A DNA stretch of 12,707 nt from Candidatus Poribacteria bacterium (lineage in GTDB: Bacteria > Poribacteria > WGA-4E > WGA-3G), in the NCBI GenBank assembly GCA_028818995.1, contig JAPPMR010000086.1, forward strand, positions 1-12,707, given 5' to 3'. Below the pieces are notes generated by a model, which saw nothing but the letters and a program-made list of their open reading frames with translations, searched no databases and had not been told where the DNA came from. Shown here piece by piece: positions 6,836-12,707 of the stretch. Every line of letters starts with the position of its first letter. The stretch's first letter is position 1. The position numbers were made by a program, and so were the translations under genes.

Positions 6836-7870
6836 TCAAATCAACACTCGCGCAAAGTAAGGATAGTATTGATAAAATTCTTCGTATTGCTTCAATTGCT
6901 CAATGTGTTTATTGCTGGTATCATCTATTTTATACCCCAAAGCTCGTGAAAGAAACAGACCTGTTTTCTTGGTTGTCGGCAGATACTCTTCAAGGTACAA
7001 TCTCTCTTTAATGCTTAAAATAGGAACCTCAATTTTATGAGGATCCTCCCATTCTAAATTTATAAATCTCCAATTTTTGAACCACCGACGAATTTTCAAT
7101 ACTTCATTCTTATTACAAACGATACCTGTTATACTTAACATTTGAGTTTGATCGTTGTAATGAGATGAATTTAAAAGTTGGAAAATACTTTCACCTGATG
7201 CAGGAAGTGCTTGTTGTGATGCCAACTGAAGCATTTCCTGCAGCAATTTTATGAAAGGCCATTGTCTCTCAATATCTGTTGGTTGTGCTTCTGGTGGCAA
7301 GATTTCATCATATTTTTCTACAAAATCTTTCCATTTTTCTTCACGGTATTTTTCTTGGAAAATCTCCCACTTCTCTTCACGATACCTATCTCTGAAATCT
7401 TCCCATTTTTCTTCACGATTTTCTGATGTCAATTCCTGTGGCGGCAGTTCAGCTGGAATGGTGATTTTGACAATACTATTCTCCGATACTTTTCCTAAAA
7501 CGTCCTTAAAATTGTTGAAATTTCCAAGGTTTAGATTAGTATAATCAAGCCAAAAGATTTCTTTACCTCGACTTGAAAAATGTGCCAGAAAACTTGTAAA
7601 ATCATCATTTATTAGTTCCAATTTTTTTGAGAAACAATGGAACTCCTGTCTCTTGAAAGTTGCCAGATTTTTCTCAATTGAAACTATCTGAACTTCTGGA
7701 CAACGATCATGAATGATCCTACAATCTTCCAGAAACGGACCGCCAAACCCATAGTATGTATAATCAGACATTTTAATTTTATCTTGAGTTCTAAGTATAT
7801 CAAGAATTTGAACCAGCAAAAACCTATCAATCGCTTTATTCACCCTTAGATGGTAGGCCGGATGTTTCAT
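6836..7870 (-). CDS. Rossmann/class I methyltransferase-like protein of a MORC-type defence operon
   Basis: 344 residues. The first half reads as a class I SAM-methyltransferase-like Rossmann fold: glycine-rich YYGFGGPF (39-46), acidic strand end VSIEKN (63-68), LINDDF (86-91), IFWLDYTN (105-112) and strand IVKITIPAE (133-141). This order matches beta1 to beta5, but the classic GxGxG and NPPY/PPC motifs are absent, so it need not methylate DNA. Residues 152-187 are three tandem 12-residue charged repeats. The C-terminal half (about 200-344) has no motif I know and ends QYYPYFARVLI. The ATG overlaps the stop of the ATPase gene by 4 bp (ATGA), implying translational coupling. As third gene with a C5 methylase and a GHKL ATPase it is the likely effector or accessory subunit; no PD-(D/E)XK or HNH signature is visible. 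Catalytic role unknown. Confidence 0.65.
   Translation of the reverse strand: MKHPAYHLRVNKAIDRFLLVQILDILRTQDKIKMSDYTYYGFGGPFLEDCRIIHDRCPEVQIVSIEKNLATFKRQEFHCFSKKLELINDDFTSFLAHFSSRGKEIFWLDYTNLNLGNFNNFKDVLGKVSENSIVKITIPAELPPQELTSENREEKWEDFRDRYREEKWEIFQEKYREEKWKDFVEKYDEILPPEAQPTDIERQWPFIKLLQEMLQLASQQALPASGESIFQLLNSSHYNDQTQMLSITGIVCNKNEVLKIRRWFKNWRFINLEWEDPHKIEVPILSIKERLYLEEYLPTTKKTGLFLSRALGYKIDDTSNKHIEQLKQYEEFYQYYPYFARVLI
7310..7417 (-). repeat. Three tandem 36-bp coding repeats
   Basis: They encode REEKWEDFRDRY, REEKWEIFQEKY and REEKWKDFVEKY, residues 152-187 of the Rossmann-like protein. The spacing is exactly 12 codons and the DNA is similar as well as the protein, suggesting slippage-type expansion. 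The pattern predicts a charged amphipathic helix inserted after the fifth core strand. Confidence 0.85.
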
Positions 7871-9258
7871 TGTTGGGCCTCCCTCAACATCTGATCAAAA
7901 CACTCCTCTCCGACTTTAGACGGACTGACTTCTTGGTCACCAAAAAGATACATTTGAACCGTCTGAATGTCATCTGAATCTTTTCTGTACGCTATCTGTT
8001 TTTTTGTTGGTTCTTTTGGCTTTGGTCGAGGCAATTGACGCTTAAATTGCTCTCCTTTCAATCCTGATTTAACAGGATTCATTTTCAAAGTCTCAGTCTC
8101 AACCTCTTTTTTGATTTCATCTAAACTATAGGGATTTCCTAAGGCTATTTGACGCTTTGATTCATCGGCATCATTTTTCCAATGGTTTGTGTAAGCAGTA
8201 AAAAGTTTCATGCCTTCTCTCATCTTATTTTTTACCTGTAAATAGAGCGGGGAAGACGCATCTATTCCTCTTTTCGTGGTCGTAGTAGGGAGCTTAGCAG
8301 CATCGTTACACTGAAATTCAACAATGCCAGCAATAGCAATAAACTGTGTATGGTATCTCGGGACACCTGCTTCTCCCCATCCGGTAAGTTCAGAACGGTC
8401 ACAGTATAAAACAGCACGGTCATTGCAAATTATCGTCCACCCAGCATCCATTGATGAATATCTCTTCTCTTCCTGCTCATCATTTATTTCCTCTTGAGAT
8501 GGTATCGGTCTTGTAAATCCGACGCTCAGAAAAACTTTAACACCATCGTTCTCTGTTTGATAAATATAGGGTTTTATCTTTTCATTAAAAACTAACTTGG
8601 TCGGTTTCGCCTCAACTTGTTTCCCATTTATTTCGACTTCAAACCCCTTATTAAAAATAAAAGCGTAATGTGTTCTAACTTTGTCAGTTAATTCACGAGT
8701 GAAATTTTTATTTCCTTCACCAAAGCGTATTGCGATCCCTTCATTTAATTCATCTATGACAATTACTGTTCCATCTTCTTTGTCAGGTCGCGACGATTCG
8801 GATACAGGCAGATGCCACTCCTCTGAGTTGTCTATCCATTTCGGGGTTATCTCAACTTCATAACAGTCTTCTTGATTTCGGGTTGATATTAAACACTGTT
8901 TGCCAATTTTAAAAATCGCTCTTTTCATACCGATGCCGTAAACCCCAACCGTTGGCAAATCGCCTTCTCTATCCTTCGGATCTTTACCCATTCGGAAAGC
9001 GTATTCGTGCATATCCCAGGGAATGCCACCACAGTTATCGGAAATAGAAAATGAATTTTCGTCAAACGTTATCTTAGCATTAAATCCCTCGTAAGGCTTT
9101 TCGCCTGAACTGTCTTTCCTTTGGCGCAAAATCCCATCAACGCAGTTGTCCAATAAGTCTAAGATAGCGTCAACCAAATCGATGTCCCTCGTCAGCATTT
9201 CAACGAAAAACGATTTAACAGGTGTGGCCTTAACTGGATTGTACTTATTCGTTTCCAT
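7867..9258 (-). CDS. GHKL ATPase of the prokaryotic MORC/paraMORC type
   Basis: 463 residues. The GHKL ATP-binding fold is clear. The N-box is LDLLDNCVDG (33-42; D34 as base, N38 for Mg2+), then SDNCGGIP (73-80), then lid/glycine motif GVYGIGMKRA (105-114) and TVIVIDE (164-170). An S5-type transducer domain follows (about 200-340) with the ATP-contacting lysine K329 in TTTTKRGID. The C-terminal tail (about 370-463) is charged and probably helical. MORC- and MutL-like ATPases dimerise on ATP binding and clamp or remodel DNA. Prokaryotic MORC relatives were linked to restriction-modification operons by gene-neighbourhood analysis (Iyer, Abhiman and Aravind 2008). The ATG at 9258 has AGGAG 7 nt upstream, which lies within the last codons of the methylase gene; the gap between genes is 11 bp. 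D34 replaces the commoner glutamate, a conservative change. It is not a histidine kinase: no DHp or receiver domain is present. Confidence 0.82.
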   Translation of the reverse strand: METNKYNPVKATPVKSFFVEMLTRDIDLVDAILDLLDNCVDGILRQRKDSSGEKPYEGFNAKITFDENSFSISDNCGGIPWDMHEYAFRMGKDPKDREGDLPTVGVYGIGMKRAIFKIGKQCLISTRNQEDCYEVEITPKWIDNSEEWHLPVSESSRPDKEDGTVIVIDELNEGIAIRFGEGNKNFTRELTDKVRTHYAFIFNKGFEVEINGKQVEAKPTKLVFNEKIKPYIYQTENDGVKVFLSVGFTRPIPSQEEINDEQEEKRYSSMDAGWTIICNDRAVLYCDRSELTGWGEAGVPRYHTQFIAIAGIVEFQCNDAAKLPTTTTKRGIDASSPLYLQVKNKMREGMKLFTAYTNHWKNDADESKRQIALGNPYSLDEIKKEVETETLKMNPVKSGLKGEQFKRQLPRPKPKEPTKKQIAYRKDSDDIQTVQMYLFGDQEVSPSKVGEECFDQMLREAQQ

Positions 9259-9269
9259 GTCAAACTCCT

Positions 9270-10394
9270 TCAGAATGCTTTTCTAATCACACTTAAAATA
9301 TGCTCTGCAAGAATAGGGCTTACGCTGTTGCCTATCTGTCTGAAACTATGCCACTTCGTAGGATGAAATTGAAACCAATCGGGGAAGCCTTGAAGGCGTG
9401 CCGCTTCTCTTGGTGTTATCACCCGATCTTGCGTCGGGTGTAGCGGACGAACTGCTTGATAACTTCCGTTATCCTTATCAGTACCTGCCGTTAGAGTTGG
9501 ACAGAATCCATTAGATTTAAGGCGACGGCTTTTTGAAATCTGATCGATTTCGCCCTGTTTAATTTTAGAATACCTGTCAAGGACCTTTTTTGAATGTCGA
9601 GTACCAAGGCATCCTGATACTTCACTCTTCCCTTCAAGACGTGTAATTGCTTCTGGGTCTCCAACCCCATCAGGAATTTGACCATACAACTTTAAACCAA
9701 AATCGCCTTCTACATTTTTTGTTATTTTTTTCCACCCATCTTCTTCGGTGAGCCAAAGTGGATCTATTTTTCGGCGTAAACCTTTCAAAGCATCTTTTAC
9801 ATAAACAGGTTTCGCATTTGCAGCTTCAAACTCTGTAGACCCCACTGGATTTATTTCGTCTTTTAAGTACCCAAAGAAAAATACTCTTTCTCGCGTCGTG
9901 GGAGCTCCGAATTCTTTGGCAACAAGACTCATAGGTTCCAAAATTTCATATTTATCCTCCAATTTAGATCTAATTTGTTTGATAAATTTTTTGTTTTTTC
10001 GACTTAAGATTCCTGGTACATTCTCAGCAAGAAAGAATTTGGGGGCTGCGTCCTTGACAATTTGAAAAAAATGAGTAAATAGTTTGTTACGCGGATCTTT
10101 GGAGTTGTTCTGACCCATGTGGCTAAAACCCTGACAAGGGGGGCCACCAATTATACCGTCAATCTCACCAACTTGGAGATTGAACTTTTTTAATATATCG
10201 GTTGCTGAGACTACTGATAGGTCTTGCGGCCAAAGTGATGTGTTTGGGAAATTTTTCTTGTAGACAGAAATGGCTTGTGGATCAATTTCTACTGACCCTG
10301 CTATATCAAATCCTGCGCGTCTTGCTCCCAAACTGAAGCCACCGGCACCGCTAAATAAATTGATTATTTTTAATTCTCCGCATTTTGCTGCCAT
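9270..10394 (-). CDS. dcm: DNA (cytosine-5-)-methyltransferase
   Basis: 374 residues with all core motifs in order. Motif I is INLFSGAGGFSLG (11-23), motif II SVEIDP (34-39), and motif IV GGPPCQGFS (83-91) with catalytic C87. Motif VI is ENVPG (124-128), motif VIII TTRERVFFFG (166-175), motif IX CPTLTAG (298-304) and motif X RQIGNSVSPILAEHI (352-366). The target recognition region lies at about 180-295. The protein should methylate C5 of cytosine in a site that cannot be read from sequence. It is the first gene of a three-gene minus-strand operon and would protect host DNA while the GHKL ATPase and Rossmann-like protein act on unmodified DNA. Upstream is a strong promoter with a palindrome and a leader of about 124 nt. 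The ATG at 10394 has only a distant AAGGGG. The symbol dcm is used for the enzyme class, not as proof of orthology with E. coli Dcm. Confidence 0.93.
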   Translation of the reverse strand: MAAKCGELKIINLFSGAGGFSLGARRAGFDIAGSVEIDPQAISVYKKNFPNTSLWPQDLSVVSATDILKKFNLQVGEIDGIIGGPPCQGFSHMGQNNSKDPRNKLFTHFFQIVKDAAPKFFLAENVPGILSRKNKKFIKQIRSKLEDKYEILEPMSLVAKEFGAPTTRERVFFFGYLKDEINPVGSTEFEAANAKPVYVKDALKGLRRKIDPLWLTEEDGWKKITKNVEGDFGLKLYGQIPDGVGDPEAITRLEGKSEVSGCLGTRHSKKVLDRYSKIKQGEIDQISKSRRLKSNGFCPTLTAGTDKDNGSYQAVRPLHPTQDRVITPREAARLQGFPDWFQFHPTKWHSFRQIGNSVSPILAEHILSVIRKAF

Positions 10395-10488
10395 TTCATA
10401 TAACGCCCCTTCTTTTCAGTGTATCCGATGCTACTCAGCACTTTGTTAGTACCAACGACAGAAAGCAGAGGCAGATACCTGCTGTTGA

Positions 10489-10517
10489 GTTTCAATTCCC
10501 TTCAAACGGGAAGGCAC
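10489..10517 (-). repeat. Solitary CRISPR-repeat-like element
   Basis: Read on the minus strand it contains CTTCCCGTTTGAAGGG followed by AATTGAAAC. The TTCCC/GGGAA arms (10496-10500 and 10508-10512) form a 5-bp stem with a 7-nt loop, and the element ends in ATTGAAAC, the classic 3' terminus of many type I and III CRISPR repeats. No second copy lies within 80 bp on either side, so this is not an array. It sits at the predicted transcription start of the methylase operon. Confidence 0.35.
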
Positions 10518-10524
10518 ACTCAAA

Positions 10525-10553
10525 GTTATACTACATTTTGCGTAAAATGTCAA
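10525..10553 (-). promoter_or_regulatory. Predicted sigma70 promoter of the dcm-MORC operon
   Basis: On the minus strand a perfect TTGACA (complement of 10548-10553), a 17-bp spacer and TATAAC (complement of 10525-10530). The start site would be near 10518, leaving about 124 nt of leader before the methylase ATG. No other promoter is needed for the two downstream genes. Confidence 0.7.
10533..10550. promoter_or_regulatory. 18-bp palindromic operator candidate between -35 and -10
   Basis: ACATTTT-GCGT-AAAATGT: perfect 7-bp arms around a 4-bp centre, filling most of the promoter spacer and overlapping the -35 by 3 bp. A protein bound here would block RNA polymerase. No repressor or controller gene is visible in the window; self-binding by the methylase, as some C5 methylases do, is possible. 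Confidence 0.5.
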
Positions 10554-10734
10554 ATTAAAGTTTCCATTCACAATCTTGATAAGATATAAAACGGCACTCT
10601 GGGATGTGTAAATATTTTGGCAGTGAGTTTTCAGAAGGAGGCTTTTTAGATTTGTGAAAGGACGAGGCACAAACTAAAAGTTTACGCTACAAAGCAGCAC
10701 TTCTCATAATTGTACGTTAAAACTTTATACACCT

Positions 10735-10767
10735 CTATTTCTTAGCAAATTCTCACGTTCTCATAAA
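10735..10767 (+). repeat. Interspersed repeat, copy A
   Basis: Begins CTATTTCTTAGCAAA and ends CTCATAAA after a variable 10-bp middle. A similar copy in the same orientation occurs at 12480-12510. Both copies flank the DUF6978/DUF1828-like operon. Confidence 0.5.
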
Positions 10768-10876
10768 CCTACGCAAGCACGCTAAAGAGCTGCTGGCATG
10801 TGCGAAGCGAGCAGTGGCAATCGCCATTGAACAGGACGAACAAACTGCTATTGACTGGTTAGAATCTGTGTCATAG
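10766..10876 (+). pseudogene. Remnant of an hsdS 3' end
   Basis: This frame encodes NLRKHAKELLACAKRAV then AIAIEQDEQTAIDWLESVS and a stop. It aligns without gaps to residues 425-459 of the specificity subunit at 5351-6742 (LRRQAKDLLECAKRAV then EIAIEQNEQTAIDWLESV). The DNA is also very similar, especially 10820-10860 against 6679-6719. The frame is open upstream only to a TAA at 10718-10720 and has no start codon or TRD, so it cannot make a working subunit. It is either the leftover of a second S gene or a copied tail. Confidence 0.85.
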
Positions 10877-10898
10877 ATGCTTTGAAAAGTGCCTATTA

Positions 10899-10920
10899 TT
10901 CAGTTGATTGCTGAACTGAA
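10899..10920 (+). other. 7-bp perfect hairpin without T-run
   Basis: TTCAGTT (10899-10905), 8-nt loop, AACTGAA (10914-10920), 22 bp after the hsdS remnant stop codon. The lack of a following T-run argues against a canonical terminator; it could be a relic transcript end or a protein site. Confidence 0.3.
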
Positions 10921-11002
10921 GGCAGCTGTATAAAACGTTTGATGCCTGTGTGGAGGCTCCGATCCCTTATAATCATTTTGAATTTATGTGTATAGTATGA
11001 TA

Positions 11003-11011
11003 TGCTATGAT
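11003..11011 (+). promoter_or_regulatory. Candidate extended -10 promoter for the DUF6978/DUF1828-like operon
   Basis: TGCTATGAT gives an extended -10 (TGn plus TATGAT at 11006-11011), with no good -35 at 16-18 bp. The start would be near 11018, about 42 nt before the ATG. A perfect TATAAT at 10968-10973 is an alternative but also lacks a -35. The operon needs a start somewhere in this interval. Confidence 0.35.
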
Positions 11012-11059
11012 AATAGTGTGGTGAACTCTTGTCATTAGGAAGGAAGATCAAAACAATTT

Positions 11060-11533
11060 ATGGCGTTTATACTTACTGACCAGAACATCGAAGCGTTGAT
11101 ACAAGAACGTAAATTTTTACCTATAAGATGGGATCAGAAATTTATTGAAAAGCCAAGAAGAGGGCACATAGATTACTACTTAAGTGTGCCCGGTTGTGCG
11201 GGGAAAAAATTTGAAATTATTCGCAAAAAGAGTGCGTTTGATAGATCAAACTTTTCGGTTATTTTAGGGGTTTATTTTCCAGAGGTGAAGGATCTTTTTC
11301 GACTTCGCCGATACAACGGGAATAACCACACACATACAAACCCAATAGAAAGAAATGTAGTTTCTGGTTTCCATATTCATACGACGACAGAAAGATACCA
11401 AAGAAAAAATTTACAAGATAGACGAATAAGGATAGATGCTTACGCGGCACCAACAACGCGCTATCAAGACATCGAAGGTGCGCTTCGGTGTCTAATAAAG
11501 GATGCGAATTTTCAAGAACCCTCACGCTTTTAG
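11060..11533 (+). CDS. DUF6978-like hypothetical protein
   Basis: 157 residues, soluble, basic, no signal peptide or membrane segment. The central region has FSVILGVYFPEVKDLFRLRRYNG, then HTHTNPIE and GFHIHTTTERYQ. The HTNP...HIH arrangement recalls DUF6978-type proteins; this match is from memory and moderate. No catalytic motif is certain, though the histidine cluster (about residues 91-107) could bind metal. A purine-rich AGGAAGGAAG lies 13 nt or more upstream of the ATG, longer than ideal. Its stop is 12 bp before the next gene, whose Shine-Dalgarno overlaps it, so the two are surely co-transcribed. Pairs of this kind turn up in mobile and defence regions, and a toxin-antitoxin or anti-phage role is possible but unproven. 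Confidence 0.7.
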   Translation: MAFILTDQNIEALIQERKFLPIRWDQKFIEKPRRGHIDYYLSVPGCAGKKFEIIRKKSAFDRSNFSVILGVYFPEVKDLFRLRRYNGNNHTHTNPIERNVVSGFHIHTTTERYQRKNLQDRRIRIDAYAAPTTRYQDIEGALRCLIKDANFQEPSRF

Positions 11534-11545
11534 GAGATACGAGAA

Positions 11546-12361
11546 ATGACGCTTAAAAATATAGAGAAAAACTTCATTGAAAAGTTCTCATCAAAGATTC
11601 GGATTGTTCCTGATGGCAAAGGGCGTTTCCGTGTGTTTACACCCTTCAGATTTGATGACGGTGATCACTTAGCTATCGTTCTGAAAAATGAAAACGGACA
11701 GTGGGTACTTTCCGATGAAGGGCATACTTATATGCACCTTACTTACGAGATTGATGAGACGGAGCTACACAGCGGCATACGCCATAAAATTATATCCGGT
11801 GCCCTTTCTATGTTTGAAGTAAAAGACAGGGATGGTGAGTTAATACTTGAGATTCAAGGTGAGGATTACGGTATAGCCCTGTACTCCTTCGCCCAATCGT
11901 TGCTCAGGATCGGTGATGTTTCGTATGTGTCTTTGTTGGGAGAAAAACGCTCCCAACAGATATTTGGGGATGCTATTCACGGGTCAAGAGATGCCTCCCA
12001 TCAACAGACATTCAGGCGCATCGTCCGAGGAGTATTAGAAGAAAATGTGCCAATAGGAAGTATGGAATCCAATTGGAAACATCCGAATGATCCAAAGGGA
12101 GCATACAAAGTGGATTATCGGATTAACGGAGTACCCAAACCGCCTCTTTTGGTGCATGTCCTTTCTGGTGATACTAAGATGCGCGACGCGACAATTGCTC
12201 TGCACCAATTTGAGAAATGGAAAATGGACTTTATGTCTCTGGGTATCACAAAGGATGCAAATCCTAAACCTCAAAAAGTGCTGGATTGCTTCCTTGATGC
12301 CGGAGGCACATATTGTAATCTAGCTGAGAGTCCCAGCAGAATCCAAGAATACCTTTCTTAG
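11546..12361 (+). CDS. DUF1828/DUF1829-like protein
   Basis: 271 residues. The N-terminal part holds RVFTPFRFDDGDHLAI (29-44) and WVLSDEGHTYMHL (53-65), the TPF-x-DGD and LSD-x-G pattern of DUF1828. The C-terminal half (about 140-270) fits the partner domain DUF1829, with YKVDYRINGVPKPPLLVHVL (112-131 residues after the first domain) and KVLDCFLDAGG near the end. Function is unknown for the family; members occur in prophages and islands. AGGAG at 11532-11536 overlaps the upstream stop and lies 9 nt before the ATG, implying coupled translation. A strong terminator follows by 31 bp, so this is the last gene of a two-gene operon. The full length and clean frame suggest it is intact. Confidence 0.75.
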   Translation: MTLKNIEKNFIEKFSSKIRIVPDGKGRFRVFTPFRFDDGDHLAIVLKNENGQWVLSDEGHTYMHLTYEIDETELHSGIRHKIISGALSMFEVKDRDGELILEIQGEDYGIALYSFAQSLLRIGDVSYVSLLGEKRSQQIFGDAIHGSRDASHQQTFRRIVRGVLEENVPIGSMESNWKHPNDPKGAYKVDYRINGVPKPPLLVHVLSGDTKMRDATIALHQFEKWKMDFMSLGITKDANPKPQKVLDCFLDAGGTYCNLAESPSRIQEYLS

Positions 12362-12392
12362 GTAGAATCAATAATTTCGATAAAAATAAAAC

Positions 12393-12423
12393 GCTGTCGG
12401 TTCCTAATATCGACGGCTTTTTT
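12393..12423 (+). terminator. Intrinsic terminator of the DUF6978/DUF1828-like operon
   Basis: GCTGTCG (12393-12399) pairs with CGACGGC (12411-12417) with one G-U, an 11-nt loop, and six Ts at 12418-12423. It starts 32 bp after the stop codon at 12361. Confidence 0.85.
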
Positions 12424-12479
12424 GTTATTTACTCGGCAGGTTTTTATATCTCTTTACCCTTAGACTGAGTTCACGTTGC

Positions 12480-12510
12480 CTATTTCTTAGCAAACTCAAG
12501 TCCTCATAAA
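12480..12510 (+). repeat. Interspersed repeat, copy B
   Basis: CTATTTCTTAGCAAA, a short divergent middle, then CTCATAAA. It matches copy A at 10735-10767 apart from the middle, which is two bases shorter. It lies between the terminator and the next promoter. Confidence 0.5.
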
Positions 12511-12528
12511 AATATCCTCTAATTGCAG

Positions 12529-12557
12529 TTGACATCTACATCGTTTTTGAATAGAAT
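12529..12557 (+). promoter_or_regulatory. Predicted sigma70 promoter for the right-edge gene
   Basis: Perfect TTGACA (12529-12534), 17-bp spacer, TAGAAT (12552-12557). The start would be near 12564 with a leader of about 70 nt before the ATG at 12634. Confidence 0.7.
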
Positions 12558-12569
12558 ATGTCTTATACA

Positions 12570-12618
12570 ACTTGTAGAGGTATTTTGAGAACTGGAGATT
12601 GATTTGTACTTGTAGAGG
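12570..12618 (+). repeat. 11-bp direct repeat in the leader of the right-edge gene
   Basis: ACTTGTAGAGG occurs at 12570-12580 and 12608-12618, 38 bp apart start to start. The second copy includes the ribosome-binding purines. It may be a regulator-binding pair or chance. Confidence 0.4.
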
Positions 12619-12633
12619 AGATAAAAATATAAA

Positions 12634-12707
12634 ATGGCTAACAATATTTTTTCACCGGTAGAAACTGCTTATCCAATCGATAACGCGCATGTCAAAAGTC
12701 TGGACAC
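12634..12707 (+). CDS. Unidentified gene, 5' end only
   Basis: ATG at 12634 opens a frame that stays open to the window edge: MANNIFSPVETAYPIDNAHV then KSLD. GAGGAG at 12615-12620 lies 13 nt upstream, somewhat far, but a strong promoter precedes it. Only 24 residues are visible, without any motif I recognise, so no function is offered. Confidence 0.6.
   Translation, partial: MANNIFSPVETAYPIDNAHVKSLD

Larger units (their letters stand above)
10395..11059. other. 665-bp gene-free junction between defence modules
   Basis: From left to right this stretch holds the methylase leader with a CRISPR-repeat-like hairpin, its promoter and palindrome, and about 170 bp with nothing recognisable (10554-10720). 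It then holds an interspersed repeat copy, an hsdS 3'-end remnant, a hairpin and a candidate promoter for the gene at 11060. It looks like a recombination scar between independently acquired modules. Confidence 0.6.

Noticed and set aside
7677..7684. Second ATTGAAAC on the plus strand
   Set aside because: It lies within the coding sequence of the 344-residue protein with no neighbouring stem or repeat, so it is chance.
10395..10560. Possible CRISPR array
   Set aside because: Only one repeat-like unit is present; no second copy at normal spacing and no cas gene in the window.
10446..10670. Minus-strand 74-codon frame upstream of the C5 methylase
   Set aside because: It runs across the promoter, palindrome and CRISPR-like hairpin. 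The peptide VPSRLKGIETQ looks like the spurious translation of a CRISPR repeat, not a gene.
10640..10677. AGGAGG followed by a GTG and a 7-codon frame
   Set aside because: Too short, ends at once in TAA, and has no supporting promoter.

Overview
The window looks like part of a defence island in an uncultivated Gram-negative bacterium with moderate GC. A partial heptosyltransferase-type glycosyltransferase (family GT9) at the left edge points to a lipopolysaccharide-type envelope. Short degenerate AGGATT repeats and other scattered intergenic repeats suggest a repeat-rich genome. Poribacteria or a related lineage is a low-confidence guess that the sequence alone cannot settle.

Left part (1-1345): housekeeping-type genes. 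A GT9 glycosyltransferase runs off the left edge on the minus strand. Divergent from it is a CPBP-family membrane protease with a sigma70-like promoter whose -10 lies inside a 15-bp palindrome.

Middle-left (1354-6742): a plus-strand restriction-modification locus. It starts with a good promoter, then an amino-methyltransferase with DPFSGSGTT and SPPY motifs. Next, 22 bp on, is a 695-residue fusion of a PD-(D/E)XK HsdR-N-type nuclease domain to an HsdM-type adenine methyltransferase. Last is a two-TRD HsdS-type specificity subunit. There is no helicase/translocase, so this resembles two-subunit BcgI-like (type IIB/IIG) enzymes more than classical type I. A small antisense coiled-coil gene with its own promoter and strong Shine-Dalgarno sits between the RM and S genes.

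Middle-right (6836-10553): a compact minus-strand operon. It encodes a complete C5-cytosine DNA methyltransferase, a GHKL ATPase resembling prokaryotic MORC/paraMORC proteins, and a 344-residue Rossmann/methyltransferase-like protein with three perfectly phased 12-residue repeats. No recognisable nuclease is present. The promoter is near-consensus, has an 18-bp palindrome filling its spacer, and fires immediately upstream of a solitary CRISPR-repeat-like hairpin. This three-gene set is the best candidate for an under-described system. Just beyond its promoter lies a conserved remnant of an hsdS 3' end, so the cassette is bracketed by two copies of the HsdS tail.

Right part (11060-12707): a two-gene plus-strand operon (a DUF6978-like protein and a DUF1828/DUF1829-like protein) ending in an intrinsic terminator. 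A near-consensus promoter then drives a gene that runs off the right edge. No tRNA, rRNA, insertion sequence or CRISPR array was recognised.
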